In this document: one piece after another, positions 10,601-17,571 of the stretch
Numbering within the stretch: the stretch's first letter is position 1
Layout: every line of letters begins with the position of its first letter
Assembly: GCF_015223105.1 (NCBI RefSeq)
Contig: NZ_JADFTZ010000001.1
Span: 124,001 to 188,000 of the forward strand
Source: Flavobacterium proteolyticum
Lineage (GTDB): Bacteria; Bacteroidota; Bacteroidia; Flavobacteriales; Flavobacteriaceae
DNA length: 64,000 nucleotides
Direction of reading: 5' to 3'
Made by a program: the position numbers and the translations under genes
Notes under the pieces: model-generated
What the model was told of the DNA's origin: nothing
The model's input: the letters and a program-made list of their open reading frames with translations, nothing else
Database searches by the model: none

Positions 10601-12496
10601 AACTCTATTGCCTCAATAAAATGGTATGAGGGTGCTGGAACTACAGGTCCAGTTGTAGGAACAACACCAAACATAACTGTATGTCCTTCTTCAACAACTG
10701 TATATACAGCAGAAATTACCTATACATTATGTGATGGTAGAACCATTAAGGAAGTAGATCAAACTACAGTAACAATAAATGGTTCAAAAGTGTGGAATGG
10801 ATCTGTTAGCACTAACTGGAATGTAGCTAATAACTGGACTCCATCTGGTGTACCTACAGCTTTAGATTGTGTTGTAATTCCTGATACTGCTAACGACCCT
10901 ATTATTTCGGGAACAAATTATAATGCCTTAGGTTTAAACTTAACAGTAAACAACAACGCAACTTTAACTGTAACTACAAATAATGATTTAACAATTACAG
11001 ATTGGATAAATATTAATTCAACTGGTGATTTAATTTTACAAAATAGTTCAAGTTTAATTCAAGTAAATAACATTACAAACCAAGGAACTATGCACATGAC
11101 AAGAACTGCAAATATCCGCAAGTTAGATTATGTATATTGGTCTTCACCAGTTTCTTCATTTGCTAGTAGTGCTATTTCTCCAGGAACTCCAACTTGGGCT
11201 ATTTACAAATGGAATCCAACAATCGCTTCTAATACGAATGGTTTTGGAAATTGGGTTAATGGAAATGAAATTATGGCTTTAGGAAAAGGATATATCGTAA
11301 GAGGTCCTGATAGTTTTACATCAACTGTTGCTTCTTTCAATACTATTTTTACAGGAACCCCTAATAATGGCATAATAACAACTCCTATTACAAGAGGAAC
11401 TTGGAATGGAGGCACTTATTCAACTGGAGTTTCAACAACGCTTGGAACAAATGATGATGACAATTGGAATTTAATTGGAAACCCATATCCATCGGCAGTT
11501 AGAGCAATTGATTTCCTAACGTTAAATACAAATATTGATGGCTTTATTAAAATTTGGACTCACGGAACATTACCAAGTACTGCAATTGCTGATCCATTTT
11601 ATAATAATTACGTTTACAACTATACTCCTGGCGATTACATCACTTATAACAGCTCAGGAACATCATCAGGCCCAGGAGTATTCAATGGAAATATTGCAGC
11701 AGGACAAGGTTTCTTTGTATTAATGAAACACACCTCAGTTGCAACTTCTGAAAATGTTACATTTAACAACTCTATGAGAAGCAGTACTTATGATAATGCT
11801 CAATTCTTCAGAAATTCTAATGAAAACGGAAGGATATGGTTAGATTTAGTAGCTTCAAATGGAACTAATATTAGAAATTTAGTAGCCTATACAGATGGCG
11901 CATCTAACGATAGAGATCGATTATATGATGCTATTACAGACGAAAAATTAAATTTAAATCTTTATAGCTTAATTGGAGAAACACCAATGACTATTCAAGG
12001 AAGAACATTACCATTTGATCAAAACGACAGAGTTCCAATGGGTGTTAAAATACCTCAAGATGGAAATTATTCAATTGCAATTGGAGTTGTTGACGGATTT
12101 TTTACTGATGCAAATCAAGAAATTTATTTAGAAGATAAAGTTACTAACGTAATACATAACTTGAGAGACGCACCTTATAGTTTTACTTCGGTAGCAGGTA
12201 ACCACACTAATCGTTTTATCTTAAGATATACTAATGAAACTCTAGGAAATGATGATGTTATCTCTGACGAAGCCAATTTATGGGTTATTAGTTCCGATGT
12301 TTTATCCGTAAAATCAACTAAAAACGAAATTCAATCGGTACGAGTTTTTGATGTTTTAGGAAGACATTTAGCCTACTATCCAAATGTTGGCGGTTATGAA
12401 GTTCCTCTAAAAACTATTCAAAAAAACAATGCCGGGTTAATAATTCAAGTAACCCTATCAAACGGAACTGTTGTTAGTAAAAAAGCGATTTACTAA
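7649..12496 (+). CDS. large secreted multidomain protein (GEVED, CUB-like) with type C T9SS sorting domain
   Basis: 1615 residues with a signal peptide ending TTTTFAQ. Order: a pre-peptidase-like beta domain (about 25-155); three Ig-like repeats, each with YQWQYST.GG..WTN and SNYTATAP; a GEVED domain between repeats 1 and 2 (VWVDWNNDADF, YGEAEDY); a CUB-like domain between repeats 2 and 3 (YDNGGSTGNY, ESGIDYIRIYNG); and a domain of PLPFDFCFFGN type with GSNGILSF (about 800-985). From residue 1047 the 569-residue C-terminal module matches that of the 1392 protein almost position for position (WNVANNW, YVYWSSPV, GNPYPSAV, AAGQGFFVLM, LGRHLAYY...SKKAIY). Own promoter and terminator. Probably a surface protein exported by T9SS; ligand unknown. 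Confidence 0.9.
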   Translation: MKTYSYLWKNFIVFLFFIFTTTTFAQGTTCATSENLVINGACDAASITDATQNTPNATGCSIATFRREGWYTFTVPAGPNLSITITASASNRDLFLQLISSTSACTGLTQINCANANTTAGAQTETITATLAPGIYYVKVINNGNNNDMNLTSICITSPCTGTPSAGTTSVSPASGLAGSSYTVSNTGHSTGTGYTYQWQYSTNGGGSWTNQGAATSTYSNYTATAPASGTVIWQLVVTCTNSSQNATSASATFTTTAAYCIPTNTYSTSYYISGVTTTGGIANISNTPTGFSAYTNYSAQFVSQIAGASFSITATHPSSTYGYNVWVDWNNDADFNDPGENVISTSYLSSPASLGAVNISPSQPAGSYRMRIRNAYLSNPAPACGAFDYGEAEDYTIQVVLPPACSGTPTAGTTSVSPTNGNPGSSYTVSATGYTLATGLTFQWQYSTDGGSTWTNQGAATGTYSNYTATAPALGTTVLWHLIVTCTSSSQSNTSNSATFTSVSTQNVPTNGNNSVTCGTNIVLYDNGGSTGNYANSSSGYTVLEAGLGATINISGNYATESGIDYIRIYNGTGTGGTLLASYSGTGSINYTGTAGQTLTVQFYSDSSVTNTGFSLSVTYSGICFPACAGTPVGGTVITNPNTAWPGSPYVVSATGYTQALNLTYQWQYSTNAGATWTNAGAATSSYSNYNATAPASGLVHWQLVVTCTNSSQTATSTTGIFTTMAVSNVATGCPNVVSGGLGLNGADPLAINCTASSTCVDLEATYLDLGETTNYIVEPIAYNPPFAFNGLANPVSVNTDDVWSPIVPLPFDFCFFGNTYNQCVIGSNGILSFNTSLAGSSSGYSFSNNIPISGDGRLVENSIFGVFHDINPGVGGQVGWELITLPTGCRALVASWSDVPMFDENSILYTGMMVLYENSNIIEVYIKEKNIDNFGAGTWNDGNAIVGIQNATGTLASVAPGRNGLDPNWSATNEAWRFVPSGNSIASIKWYEGAGTTGPVVGTTPNITVCPSSTTVYTAEITYTLCDGRTIKEVDQTTVTINGSKVWNGSVSTNWNVANNWTPSGVPTALDCVVIPDTANDPIISGTNYNALGLNLTVNNNATLTVTTNNDLTITDWININSTGDLILQNSSSLIQVNNITNQGTMHMTRTANIRKLDYVYWSSPVSSFASSAISPGTPTWAIYKWNPTIASNTNGFGNWVNGNEIMALGKGYIVRGPDSFTSTVASFNTIFTGTPNNGIITTPITRGTWNGGTYSTGVSTTLGTNDDDNWNLIGNPYPSAVRAIDFLTLNTNIDGFIKIWTHGTLPSTAIADPFYNNYVYNYTPGDYITYNSSGTSSGPGVFNGNIAAGQGFFVLMKHTSVATSENVTFNNSMRSSTYDNAQFFRNSNENGRIWLDLVASNGTNIRNLVAYTDGASNDRDRLYDAITDEKLNLNLYSLIGETPMTIQGRTLPFDQNDRVPMGVKIPQDGNYSIAIGVVDGFFTDANQEIYLEDKVTNVIHNLRDAPYSFTSVAGNHTNRFILRYTNETLGNDDVISDEANLWVISSDVLSVKSTKNEIQSVRVFDVLGRHLAYYPNVGGYEVPLKTIQKNNAGLIIQVTLSNGTVVSKKAIY

Positions 12497-12517
12497 ATAA
12501 ACTTTACCTCAAAAAAG

Positions 12518-12547
12518 AAAAGCCTTTACATTTTGTAGAGGCTTTTT
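12518..12547 (+). terminator. intrinsic terminator after the 7649 gene
   Basis: AAAAGCCTTTAC around 12519-12530 pairs (one G-T wobble) with GTAGAGGCTTTTT ending at 12547; T-tract follows the stem. Confidence 0.75.
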
Positions 12548-12618
12548 CACTTCTATTCAATCAATATAAAATTCAAAATAACTTACTATATCACCAATTT
12601 ATTTTTCCTCTATAATAT

Positions 12619-12649
12619 TTTGATTTTGAAAGTTAAAACAGTACTTTTG
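12619..12649 (+). promoter_or_regulatory. promoter of the 12692 gene
   Basis: TTTG ending at 12622 and TACTTTTG at 12642-12649 with a 19-bp spacer match the Bacteroidota promoter. The predicted leader is about 37 nt. Confidence 0.65.
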
Positions 12650-12691
12650 CACGCTGAAAAAATACCCCATAGCAATACAAAATAATTAATT

Positions 12692-14248
12692 ATGAAAAAA
12701 GTATTATTTTTTACATTGACTCTACTAATCAACCTTAATATAGTAGCACAAGTTGGAGTCGGCACTACCACTCCTGAAGGCGCATTGGATGTTAGCTCAT
12801 CAACTAACGGTTTTATTCCTCCAAGGGTAGCTTTAACCGCAACAAATGTTGCTGCACCAGTTGTTAATCCTCAGGGCGGATCTCTTGTTGCTGGAACTAC
12901 TGTTTGGAATACAGCAACATCAGGAACTATTCCAAATAACGTTGCACCAGGATTATATTTTTGGGATGGCAGTAGATGGGTAGCCTTCGCTGGATCTCCA
13001 GGTGGACTAGATTGGTCATTAACAGGAAATAGCGGCACAGTTGCTGGAACTAATTTTTTAGGAACAACTGACGCTAAAGATTTAGCTTTCAAAACTAATA
13101 ATAGCGAAAGAGCAAGAGTTCTTTCTAATGGTCATATTTTAGTTAATACTACAACTAATGATGGTACATCGGGAACTGATAATATTTTTGAAGTATTAGC
13201 TACTGTTGATGGTGATGATGCTGTAAACGGATATGCAACCGGAACAGGAATTGGAGTTTACGGAACAACTACTGGAACAGGTATTGGAGTTAGAGGATCA
13301 GTAAATAATTCTACAGCTTTTGCAATTTATGGTTCTAATACAAACACTACAGGTCCTGGGATAGTTGGCTCAGGAGCAGGAACAGGTGGAACATATTATA
13401 GTGGAGCTGGTATCAACGGAAACGGAACAGACACTGGAGTAGCTGGTATGGCAACCACCGTTGCAACGGGAGTAGGTGTACGTGGTAATGGTAATGGAGT
13501 ATCAACTAATACTACTTCAGGTGTTGGTGCTGGTGTAGCTGGTTCTGGAACACAAATTGGTATTTTTGGACACGCTAGTAATACTACAGGTACTAAAAAC
13601 GGCGGTGTTTTCACAAGTGAACATGGAGTCGCTGGTACTCCTGATAATCCCTATGCTTATTTGGCAGGTTCGGACGGAACATTAGTTTATGGCGGATATT
13701 TTGATGGAAATCAAGACAACACAGGAGGCTCACAAGATTACGCTTATGTAGGAGCCGTTAGTGGAGGTACAACTTACAAAATATTAGGCTCTGGATCTGT
13801 TTCAACAATAGTAAAAGACGAAAATAACGAGAGAAGAGTTTTATTTGCTCCTGAGGCTCCAGAAATTTTATTCCAAGATTATGGAGTTGGACAATTAAAA
13901 AATGGAGTTGCCACTGTTACTTTAGACCCAATATTAACAAAAAATATCTTTGTAGACGAAAAACACCCTTTGAAAGTATTTATTCAATTAGAAGGTGATT
14001 GCAAAGGAGTTTATGTTACAAACAAAACCGCAACTGGATTTACAGTAAAAGAATTACAAAACGGAAGAAGTAATACTTCTTTCTCTTGGCAAATCGTTGC
14101 AAATAGAGCTGACATGTTGGACGCTAATGGGAATGTTCACTCAAAACACGTAGACGTTAGATTCCCATTAGGACCCGGACCAATCAAACATAATGATGCT
14201 CATTATGAAAAAGTTCAGGAAAATAAAAATATAAAGGGAAGTAACTAA
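12692..14248 (+). CDS. secreted glycine-rich repeat protein of tail-fibre/adhesin appearance
   Basis: 518 residues with a signal peptide ending VAQ. The mature N-terminus has the head common in flavobacterial proteins (GVGTTTPEGALDV...GFIPPRV...GLYFWDGSRWV). Residues about 165-310 are short glycine-rich repeats (GTGIGVYG, GTGIGVRG, TGVGVRGN), as seen in beta-helical or trimeric fibres. The C-terminal 150 residues form a domain with FAPEAPEILFQDYG and NTSFSWQIVANR. No T9SS sorting domain is visible, unlike the two genes before it. It has its own promoter. Its stop codon overlaps that of the convergent gene 14245-14577. Function unknown; a surface fibre is a guess from repeat type. Confidence 0.85.
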   Translation: MKKVLFFTLTLLINLNIVAQVGVGTTTPEGALDVSSSTNGFIPPRVALTATNVAAPVVNPQGGSLVAGTTVWNTATSGTIPNNVAPGLYFWDGSRWVAFAGSPGGLDWSLTGNSGTVAGTNFLGTTDAKDLAFKTNNSERARVLSNGHILVNTTTNDGTSGTDNIFEVLATVDGDDAVNGYATGTGIGVYGTTTGTGIGVRGSVNNSTAFAIYGSNTNTTGPGIVGSGAGTGGTYYSGAGINGNGTDTGVAGMATTVATGVGVRGNGNGVSTNTTSGVGAGVAGSGTQIGIFGHASNTTGTKNGGVFTSEHGVAGTPDNPYAYLAGSDGTLVYGGYFDGNQDNTGGSQDYAYVGAVSGGTTYKILGSGSVSTIVKDENNERRVLFAPEAPEILFQDYGVGQLKNGVATVTLDPILTKNIFVDEKHPLKVFIQLEGDCKGVYVTNKTATGFTVKELQNGRSNTSFSWQIVANRADMLDANGNVHSKHVDVRFPLGPGPIKHNDAHYEKVQENKNIKGSN

Positions 14249-14577
14249 TACTTCAAAAAATTCCAAAAAGACCTCTTCTTTAAATAGTCGAGGTCTTTTT
14301 CATTTGCATAAGCCTCACGTTCAAAAGAAATATTGTAATAAGCTTCTCTCCTATTTTTAAATTGTATCCATCGAACTAAAAATTCAATTCCGTACCAAAT
14401 AAAAAAAAAGACAATCAATAGCTCTATTTGTTGCCTGATATGAATTCTTTCATGATTCACTAATACCACATGCGATTTATCTTTTTTATCCGATAAAAAC
14501 ACAAACGGAAAAAAAGTAAACCCACGGAATCCTTTTGGAATTAAATATTTAAAAACTAGTACAATCATTTCATGCAA
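14245..14577 (-). CDS. small membrane protein with an HExxH zincin motif
   Basis: 110 residues, or 107 if the ATG at 14568 is used. It carries HERIH (H-E-x-x-H) in NHERIHIRQQIELL, directly followed by a hydrophobic segment (IVFFFIWYGIEFLV), and later FEREAYANE, where Glu could be a third metal ligand. HExxH next to a membrane helix recalls M56/BlaR1-type peptidase cores, but this protein is much shorter than those. Proteolytic activity is inferred, not shown. The stop codon overlaps the stop of the convergent plus-strand gene (14245-14248). The last 35 bp of the coding region hold that gene's terminator hairpin. Confidence 0.75.
   Translation of the reverse strand: MHEMIVLVFKYLIPKGFRGFTFFPFVFLSDKKDKSHVVLVNHERIHIRQQIELLIVFFFIWYGIEFLVRWIQFKNRREAYYNISFEREAYANEKDLDYLKKRSFWNFLKY
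14265..14300. terminator. intrinsic terminator lying inside the 3' end of the convergent gene
   Basis: AAAAAGACCTC at 14265-14275 pairs with GAGGTCTTTTT at 14290-14300, a perfect 11-bp stem. It serves the plus-strand gene ending at 14248. By symmetry it could act on the minus strand, but there it lies within coding sequence. Confidence 0.8.
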
Positions 14578-14583
14578 AGTTGC

Positions 14584-14591
14584 TAAATTTG
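14584..14591 (+). promoter_or_regulatory. -7 element TAAATTTG just before the DUF5522 ATG
   Basis: A perfect TAnnTTTG match ends 5 bp before the ATG at 14597. Other -7 boxes in the window lie about 18-24 bp before their start codon, so this placement would give a leaderless or nearly leaderless mRNA. No good TTG is seen 17-23 bp upstream. Confidence 0.45.
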
Positions 14592-14596
14592 TCGAT

Positions 14597-14776
14597 ATGA
14601 ATAACGATTTAAATCCGAATAATTTAAAAGAAGGGGAAGATTTCTATTACACACCCGAAGGATACAAGTGTTTCACAGAAAAATACCATCTAAAAAGAGG
14701 CTATTGTTGTAAAAGTGGTTGCCGTCATTGCCCTTATGGTTTTGATAAAAAAACTGGAACTACCAAGAAAAAATAA
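14597..14776 (+). CDS. DUF5522-like cysteine-rich microprotein (59 aa)
   Basis: ATG at 14597 opens a 59-codon frame ending TAA at 14774-14776. The protein has FYYTPEGYKCFTEKYH, then GYCCKSGCRHCPYGF. Its cysteines at about residues 25, 37, 38, 42 and 45 fit a small metal-binding knuckle. This agrees with the DUF5522 family of short conserved proteins in Bacteroidota and other bacteria, whose function is unknown to me. It is divergent from the zincin-like gene, with start codons about 20 bp apart. The conserved motif makes it a real gene despite its size. Confidence 0.8.
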   Translation: MNNDLNPNNLKEGEDFYYTPEGYKCFTEKYHLKRGYCCKSGCRHCPYGFDKKTGTTKKK

Positions 14777-14906
14777 AATGGATATACAATTATTCAAATA
14801 CCGAATCAAAATTCACAAGTCCTATCACAGGTCTGACATTCGTTACCCTTAGTTTTCCAATTAAAGTAAAGGAAGAAAATAAATTAAACGAATTAACCCA
14901 ACAAAA

Positions 14907-16883
14907 ATGACATTTCAAGAACAAATATTAGAAGGAATTCCATCGGTTTTACCCAATCCAAAACCTTATGAAAATGAAATAAATCACGCTCCAAAAAGGA
15001 AAGAAATCCTTTCAGAGGAAGAAAAAAAATTGGCTTTAAAAAATGCTTTACGCTATTTTGAACCAGAGCATCATGCTACTTTAATTCCAGAATTTAAAGC
15101 CGAATTAGAAACGTATGGTAGAATTTACATGTATCGTTTGCGTCCAGATTACAGAATGTATGCGCGTCCTATTTCAGAATATCCTGGAAAAAGCGAACAA
15201 GCGAAAGCGATTATGCTAATGATTCAAAACAACTTGGATTATGCTGTAGCCCAACATCCTCATGAATTAATTACTTATGGAGGAAATGGAGCGGTTTTTC
15301 AAAACTGGGCACAATATCGCTTAACTATGAAATATTTGGCCGAAATGACCGAAGAACAAACTTTAGCCATGTATTCGGGTCATCCAATGGGATTATTTCC
15401 ATCGCATAAAGAAGCACCAAGAGTTGTGGTTACAAATGGAATGGTTATTCCAAATTATTCCAAACCAGATGACTGGGAAAAAATGAACGCTTTAGGTGTT
15501 TCGCAATACGGACAAATGACTGCTGGAAGTTATATGTACATTGGTCCGCAAGGAATTGTGCATGGAACAACAATCACTGTTTTAAACGGTTTCCGAAAAA
15601 TTAAAAAAGCTCCAAAAGGCGGATTATTTGTAACATCTGGATTAGGCGGAATGAGTGGCGCTCAACCAAAAGCAGGAAATATTGCAGGCTGTGTAACGGT
15701 TTGTGCCGAAGTAAATCCGAAAATCACACACATTCGTCATTCACAAGGTTGGATTAATGAAATTGTTGAAGATATTACATTATTAGTTGCTAGAGTTCGA
15801 AAAGCACTAGAAAATCAAGAAGTAGTTTCGATTGCTTACTTAGGAAACGTAGTAGATGTTTGGGAACGCTTTGATCAAGAAAATTTACACATTGATTTAG
15901 GTTCTGACCAAACTTCTTTACATAATCCTTGGGCGGGTGGCTACTACCCTACTGGTTTTTCTTTTGAAGAATCAAATGAAATGATGGCTAATAATCCTGA
16001 TAAATTCAAAGAAGAAGTTCAAAAAACCTTACGTCGACATGCTGCTGCAATCAACAAACATACTGCAAAAGGAACCTATTTCTTCGATTACGGAAATGCC
16101 TTTTTGTTAGAAGCTTCTCGTGCTGGAGCTGATATTATGGCAGAAAATCATATCGATTTCAAATATCCAAGTTACGTGCAAGACATTATGGGACCAATGT
16201 GCTTCGACTACGGATTTGGCCCATTCCGTTGGGTTTGTGCATCAGGAAATCCAGAAGATTTAGCTAAAACTGACAAAATTGCTTGTGATGTTTTAGAAGA
16301 AATGATGAAAAATTCTCCAGAGGAAATCCAACAACAAATGGCGGATAACATCCAATGGATCAAAGGCGCACAAGAAAATAAATTGGTAGTTGGTTCACAA
16401 GCTCGTATTCTTTATGCTGATGCTGAAGGTAGAATTAAAATTGCCGAAGCTTTTAATCAAGCAATTGCTCGAGGTGAAATTGGTTATGTAATTTTAGGAA
16501 GAGATCATCACGATGTTTCAGGAACAGATTCTCCTTATCGCGAAACTTCAAATATTTACGATGGCTCAAGATTTACAGCTGATATGGCCATTCAAAATGT
16601 AATTGGAGACAGTTTCCGAGGCGCTACTTGGGTTTCTATTCATAACGGAGGTGGCGTTGGTTGGGGCGAAGTAATTAATGGTGGTTTTGGTATGGTTCTT
16701 GATGGTAGTAAAGAAGCATCAAGACGCTTAGAGTCAATGCTTTTCTGGGATGTCAACAACGGAATTTCAAGAAGAAGTTGGGCAAGAAACGAAGGAGCTA
16801 TTTTCGCAATAAAAAGAGCTATGGAGACGCAACCTTTATTGAAAATTACCATCCCTAATATAGTAGACGATTCATTATTATAG
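14907..16883 (+). CDS. hutU: urocanate hydratase (urocanase)
   Basis: 658 residues. Urocanase converts urocanate plus water to 4-imidazolone-5-propanoate with tightly bound NAD+ as an electrophile, the second step of histidine breakdown, in the cytosol. Recognised motifs include GGNGAVFQNWAQY, YSGHPMGLFPS, GGMSGAQ, VTVCAEVNP, GPMCFDYGFGPFRWV, GRDHHDVSGTDSP and NGGGVGWGE. It is longer than the roughly 550-residue proteobacterial enzymes, as is usual for the Bacteroidota branch. Start chosen at the first ATG with conserved N-terminus. No other histidine-degradation gene (hutH, hutI) lies in the window, so it stands alone. Confidence 0.95.
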   Translation: MTFQEQILEGIPSVLPNPKPYENEINHAPKRKEILSEEEKKLALKNALRYFEPEHHATLIPEFKAELETYGRIYMYRLRPDYRMYARPISEYPGKSEQAKAIMLMIQNNLDYAVAQHPHELITYGGNGAVFQNWAQYRLTMKYLAEMTEEQTLAMYSGHPMGLFPSHKEAPRVVVTNGMVIPNYSKPDDWEKMNALGVSQYGQMTAGSYMYIGPQGIVHGTTITVLNGFRKIKKAPKGGLFVTSGLGGMSGAQPKAGNIAGCVTVCAEVNPKITHIRHSQGWINEIVEDITLLVARVRKALENQEVVSIAYLGNVVDVWERFDQENLHIDLGSDQTSLHNPWAGGYYPTGFSFEESNEMMANNPDKFKEEVQKTLRRHAAAINKHTAKGTYFFDYGNAFLLEASRAGADIMAENHIDFKYPSYVQDIMGPMCFDYGFGPFRWVCASGNPEDLAKTDKIACDVLEEMMKNSPEEIQQQMADNIQWIKGAQENKLVVGSQARILYADAEGRIKIAEAFNQAIARGEIGYVILGRDHHDVSGTDSPYRETSNIYDGSRFTADMAIQNVIGDSFRGATWVSIHNGGGVGWGEVINGGFGMVLDGSKEASRRLESMLFWDVNNGISRRSWARNEGAIFAIKRAMETQPLLKITIPNIVDDSLL

Positions 16884-16942
16884 TTTAAAGTTAATGGGAA
16901 TCAACTTTAAACTTGAAACTCAAAACTTTTAAACCTATTTAT

Positions 16943-17476
16943 ATGAAAACATTAAAATTACTTTCAATTCTATTTATAGTTACTTTGGCTTCCTGCAGTT
17001 CTGTAAATGTCAATGCTGACTATGATAAAAATGCTTCATTTAGCAATTACAAAACGTATGCTTACATGAAGAATAACTTAGATAATATTGCCATTTCGGA
17101 TTTTGATAAAAAAAGAATCTTAAATGCGATTGATGAAGTTATGGCTACTAAAGGTTTTACGAAGTCGGAAAATCCAGATATTATTGTAAATATCTTCACT
17201 AAAGAACGTGAACGTGTAGAAGTTTATCAAAATTATGGATTTGGCTGGGGTTGGGGACCTTATTGGGGCATGGGAATGAATCGTCCTGCAGTTACAACCA
17301 CACCCGAAGGAACCCTTTTTCTTGACTTTGTAGATACAAAAACAAAAGAATTAGTTTGGCAAGGACAAGGAACAGGTTATCTTACCCAAAATAGAGATAA
17401 GAAAGAGGCCGTAATAAAAGAATTTGTAAGTAGAATATTAGCACAATATCCACCACAGATAAAAAAGGAGAATTAA
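16943..17476 (+). CDS. DUF4136 family lipoprotein
   Basis: 177 residues from ATG 16943. An upstream in-frame start at 16913 would bury the signal peptide behind extra residues, so the inner start is preferred. The N-terminus MKTLKLLSILFIVTLASC has a lipobox (LASC), so this is a membrane-anchored lipoprotein. The body (YDKNASFSNYKTYAY, IDEVMATKGF, PDIIVNIFTK, LFLDFVDTKTKELVWQG) is typical of DUF4136, a small envelope family of unknown role. A Gly/Trp-rich stretch (GFGWGWGPYWG) sits in the middle. It follows hutU by 59 bp and is closed by its own terminator; whether it shares the hutU transcript is unclear. Confidence 0.85.
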   Translation: MKTLKLLSILFIVTLASCSSVNVNADYDKNASFSNYKTYAYMKNNLDNIAISDFDKKRILNAIDEVMATKGFTKSENPDIIVNIFTKERERVEVYQNYGFGWGWGPYWGMGMNRPAVTTTPEGTLFLDFVDTKTKELVWQGQGTGYLTQNRDKKEAVIKEFVSRILAQYPPQIKKEN

Positions 17477-17490
17477 GTTTCTCCTTTTTT
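17466..17490 (+). terminator. intrinsic terminator after the DUF4136 gene
   Basis: GGAGAA at 17466-17471 pairs with TTCTCC at 17478-17483 and is followed by seven T's. The stem begins inside the last codons, overlapping the stop. Confidence 0.75.
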
Positions 17491-17532
17491 TATTTATTAA
17501 TGTTAAATTAATAATGGGATGATTAGTTTTAG

Positions 17533-17540
17533 TAAATTTG
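17533..17540 (+). promoter_or_regulatory. -7 element TAAATTTG of the 17572 gene
   Basis: Perfect TAnnTTTG match ending 31 bp before the ATG at 17572. The -33 TTG is not evident at the expected spacing. Confidence 0.5.
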
Positions 17541-17571
17541 CATCCGCTTTTCAAATAAAGTAAATTACGAA

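Noticed and set aside
14778-14852. Short plus-strand frame (24 codons, MDIQLFKYRIK...) after the DUF5522 gene
   Set aside because: Too short, no conserved motif, no promoter or partner overlap.
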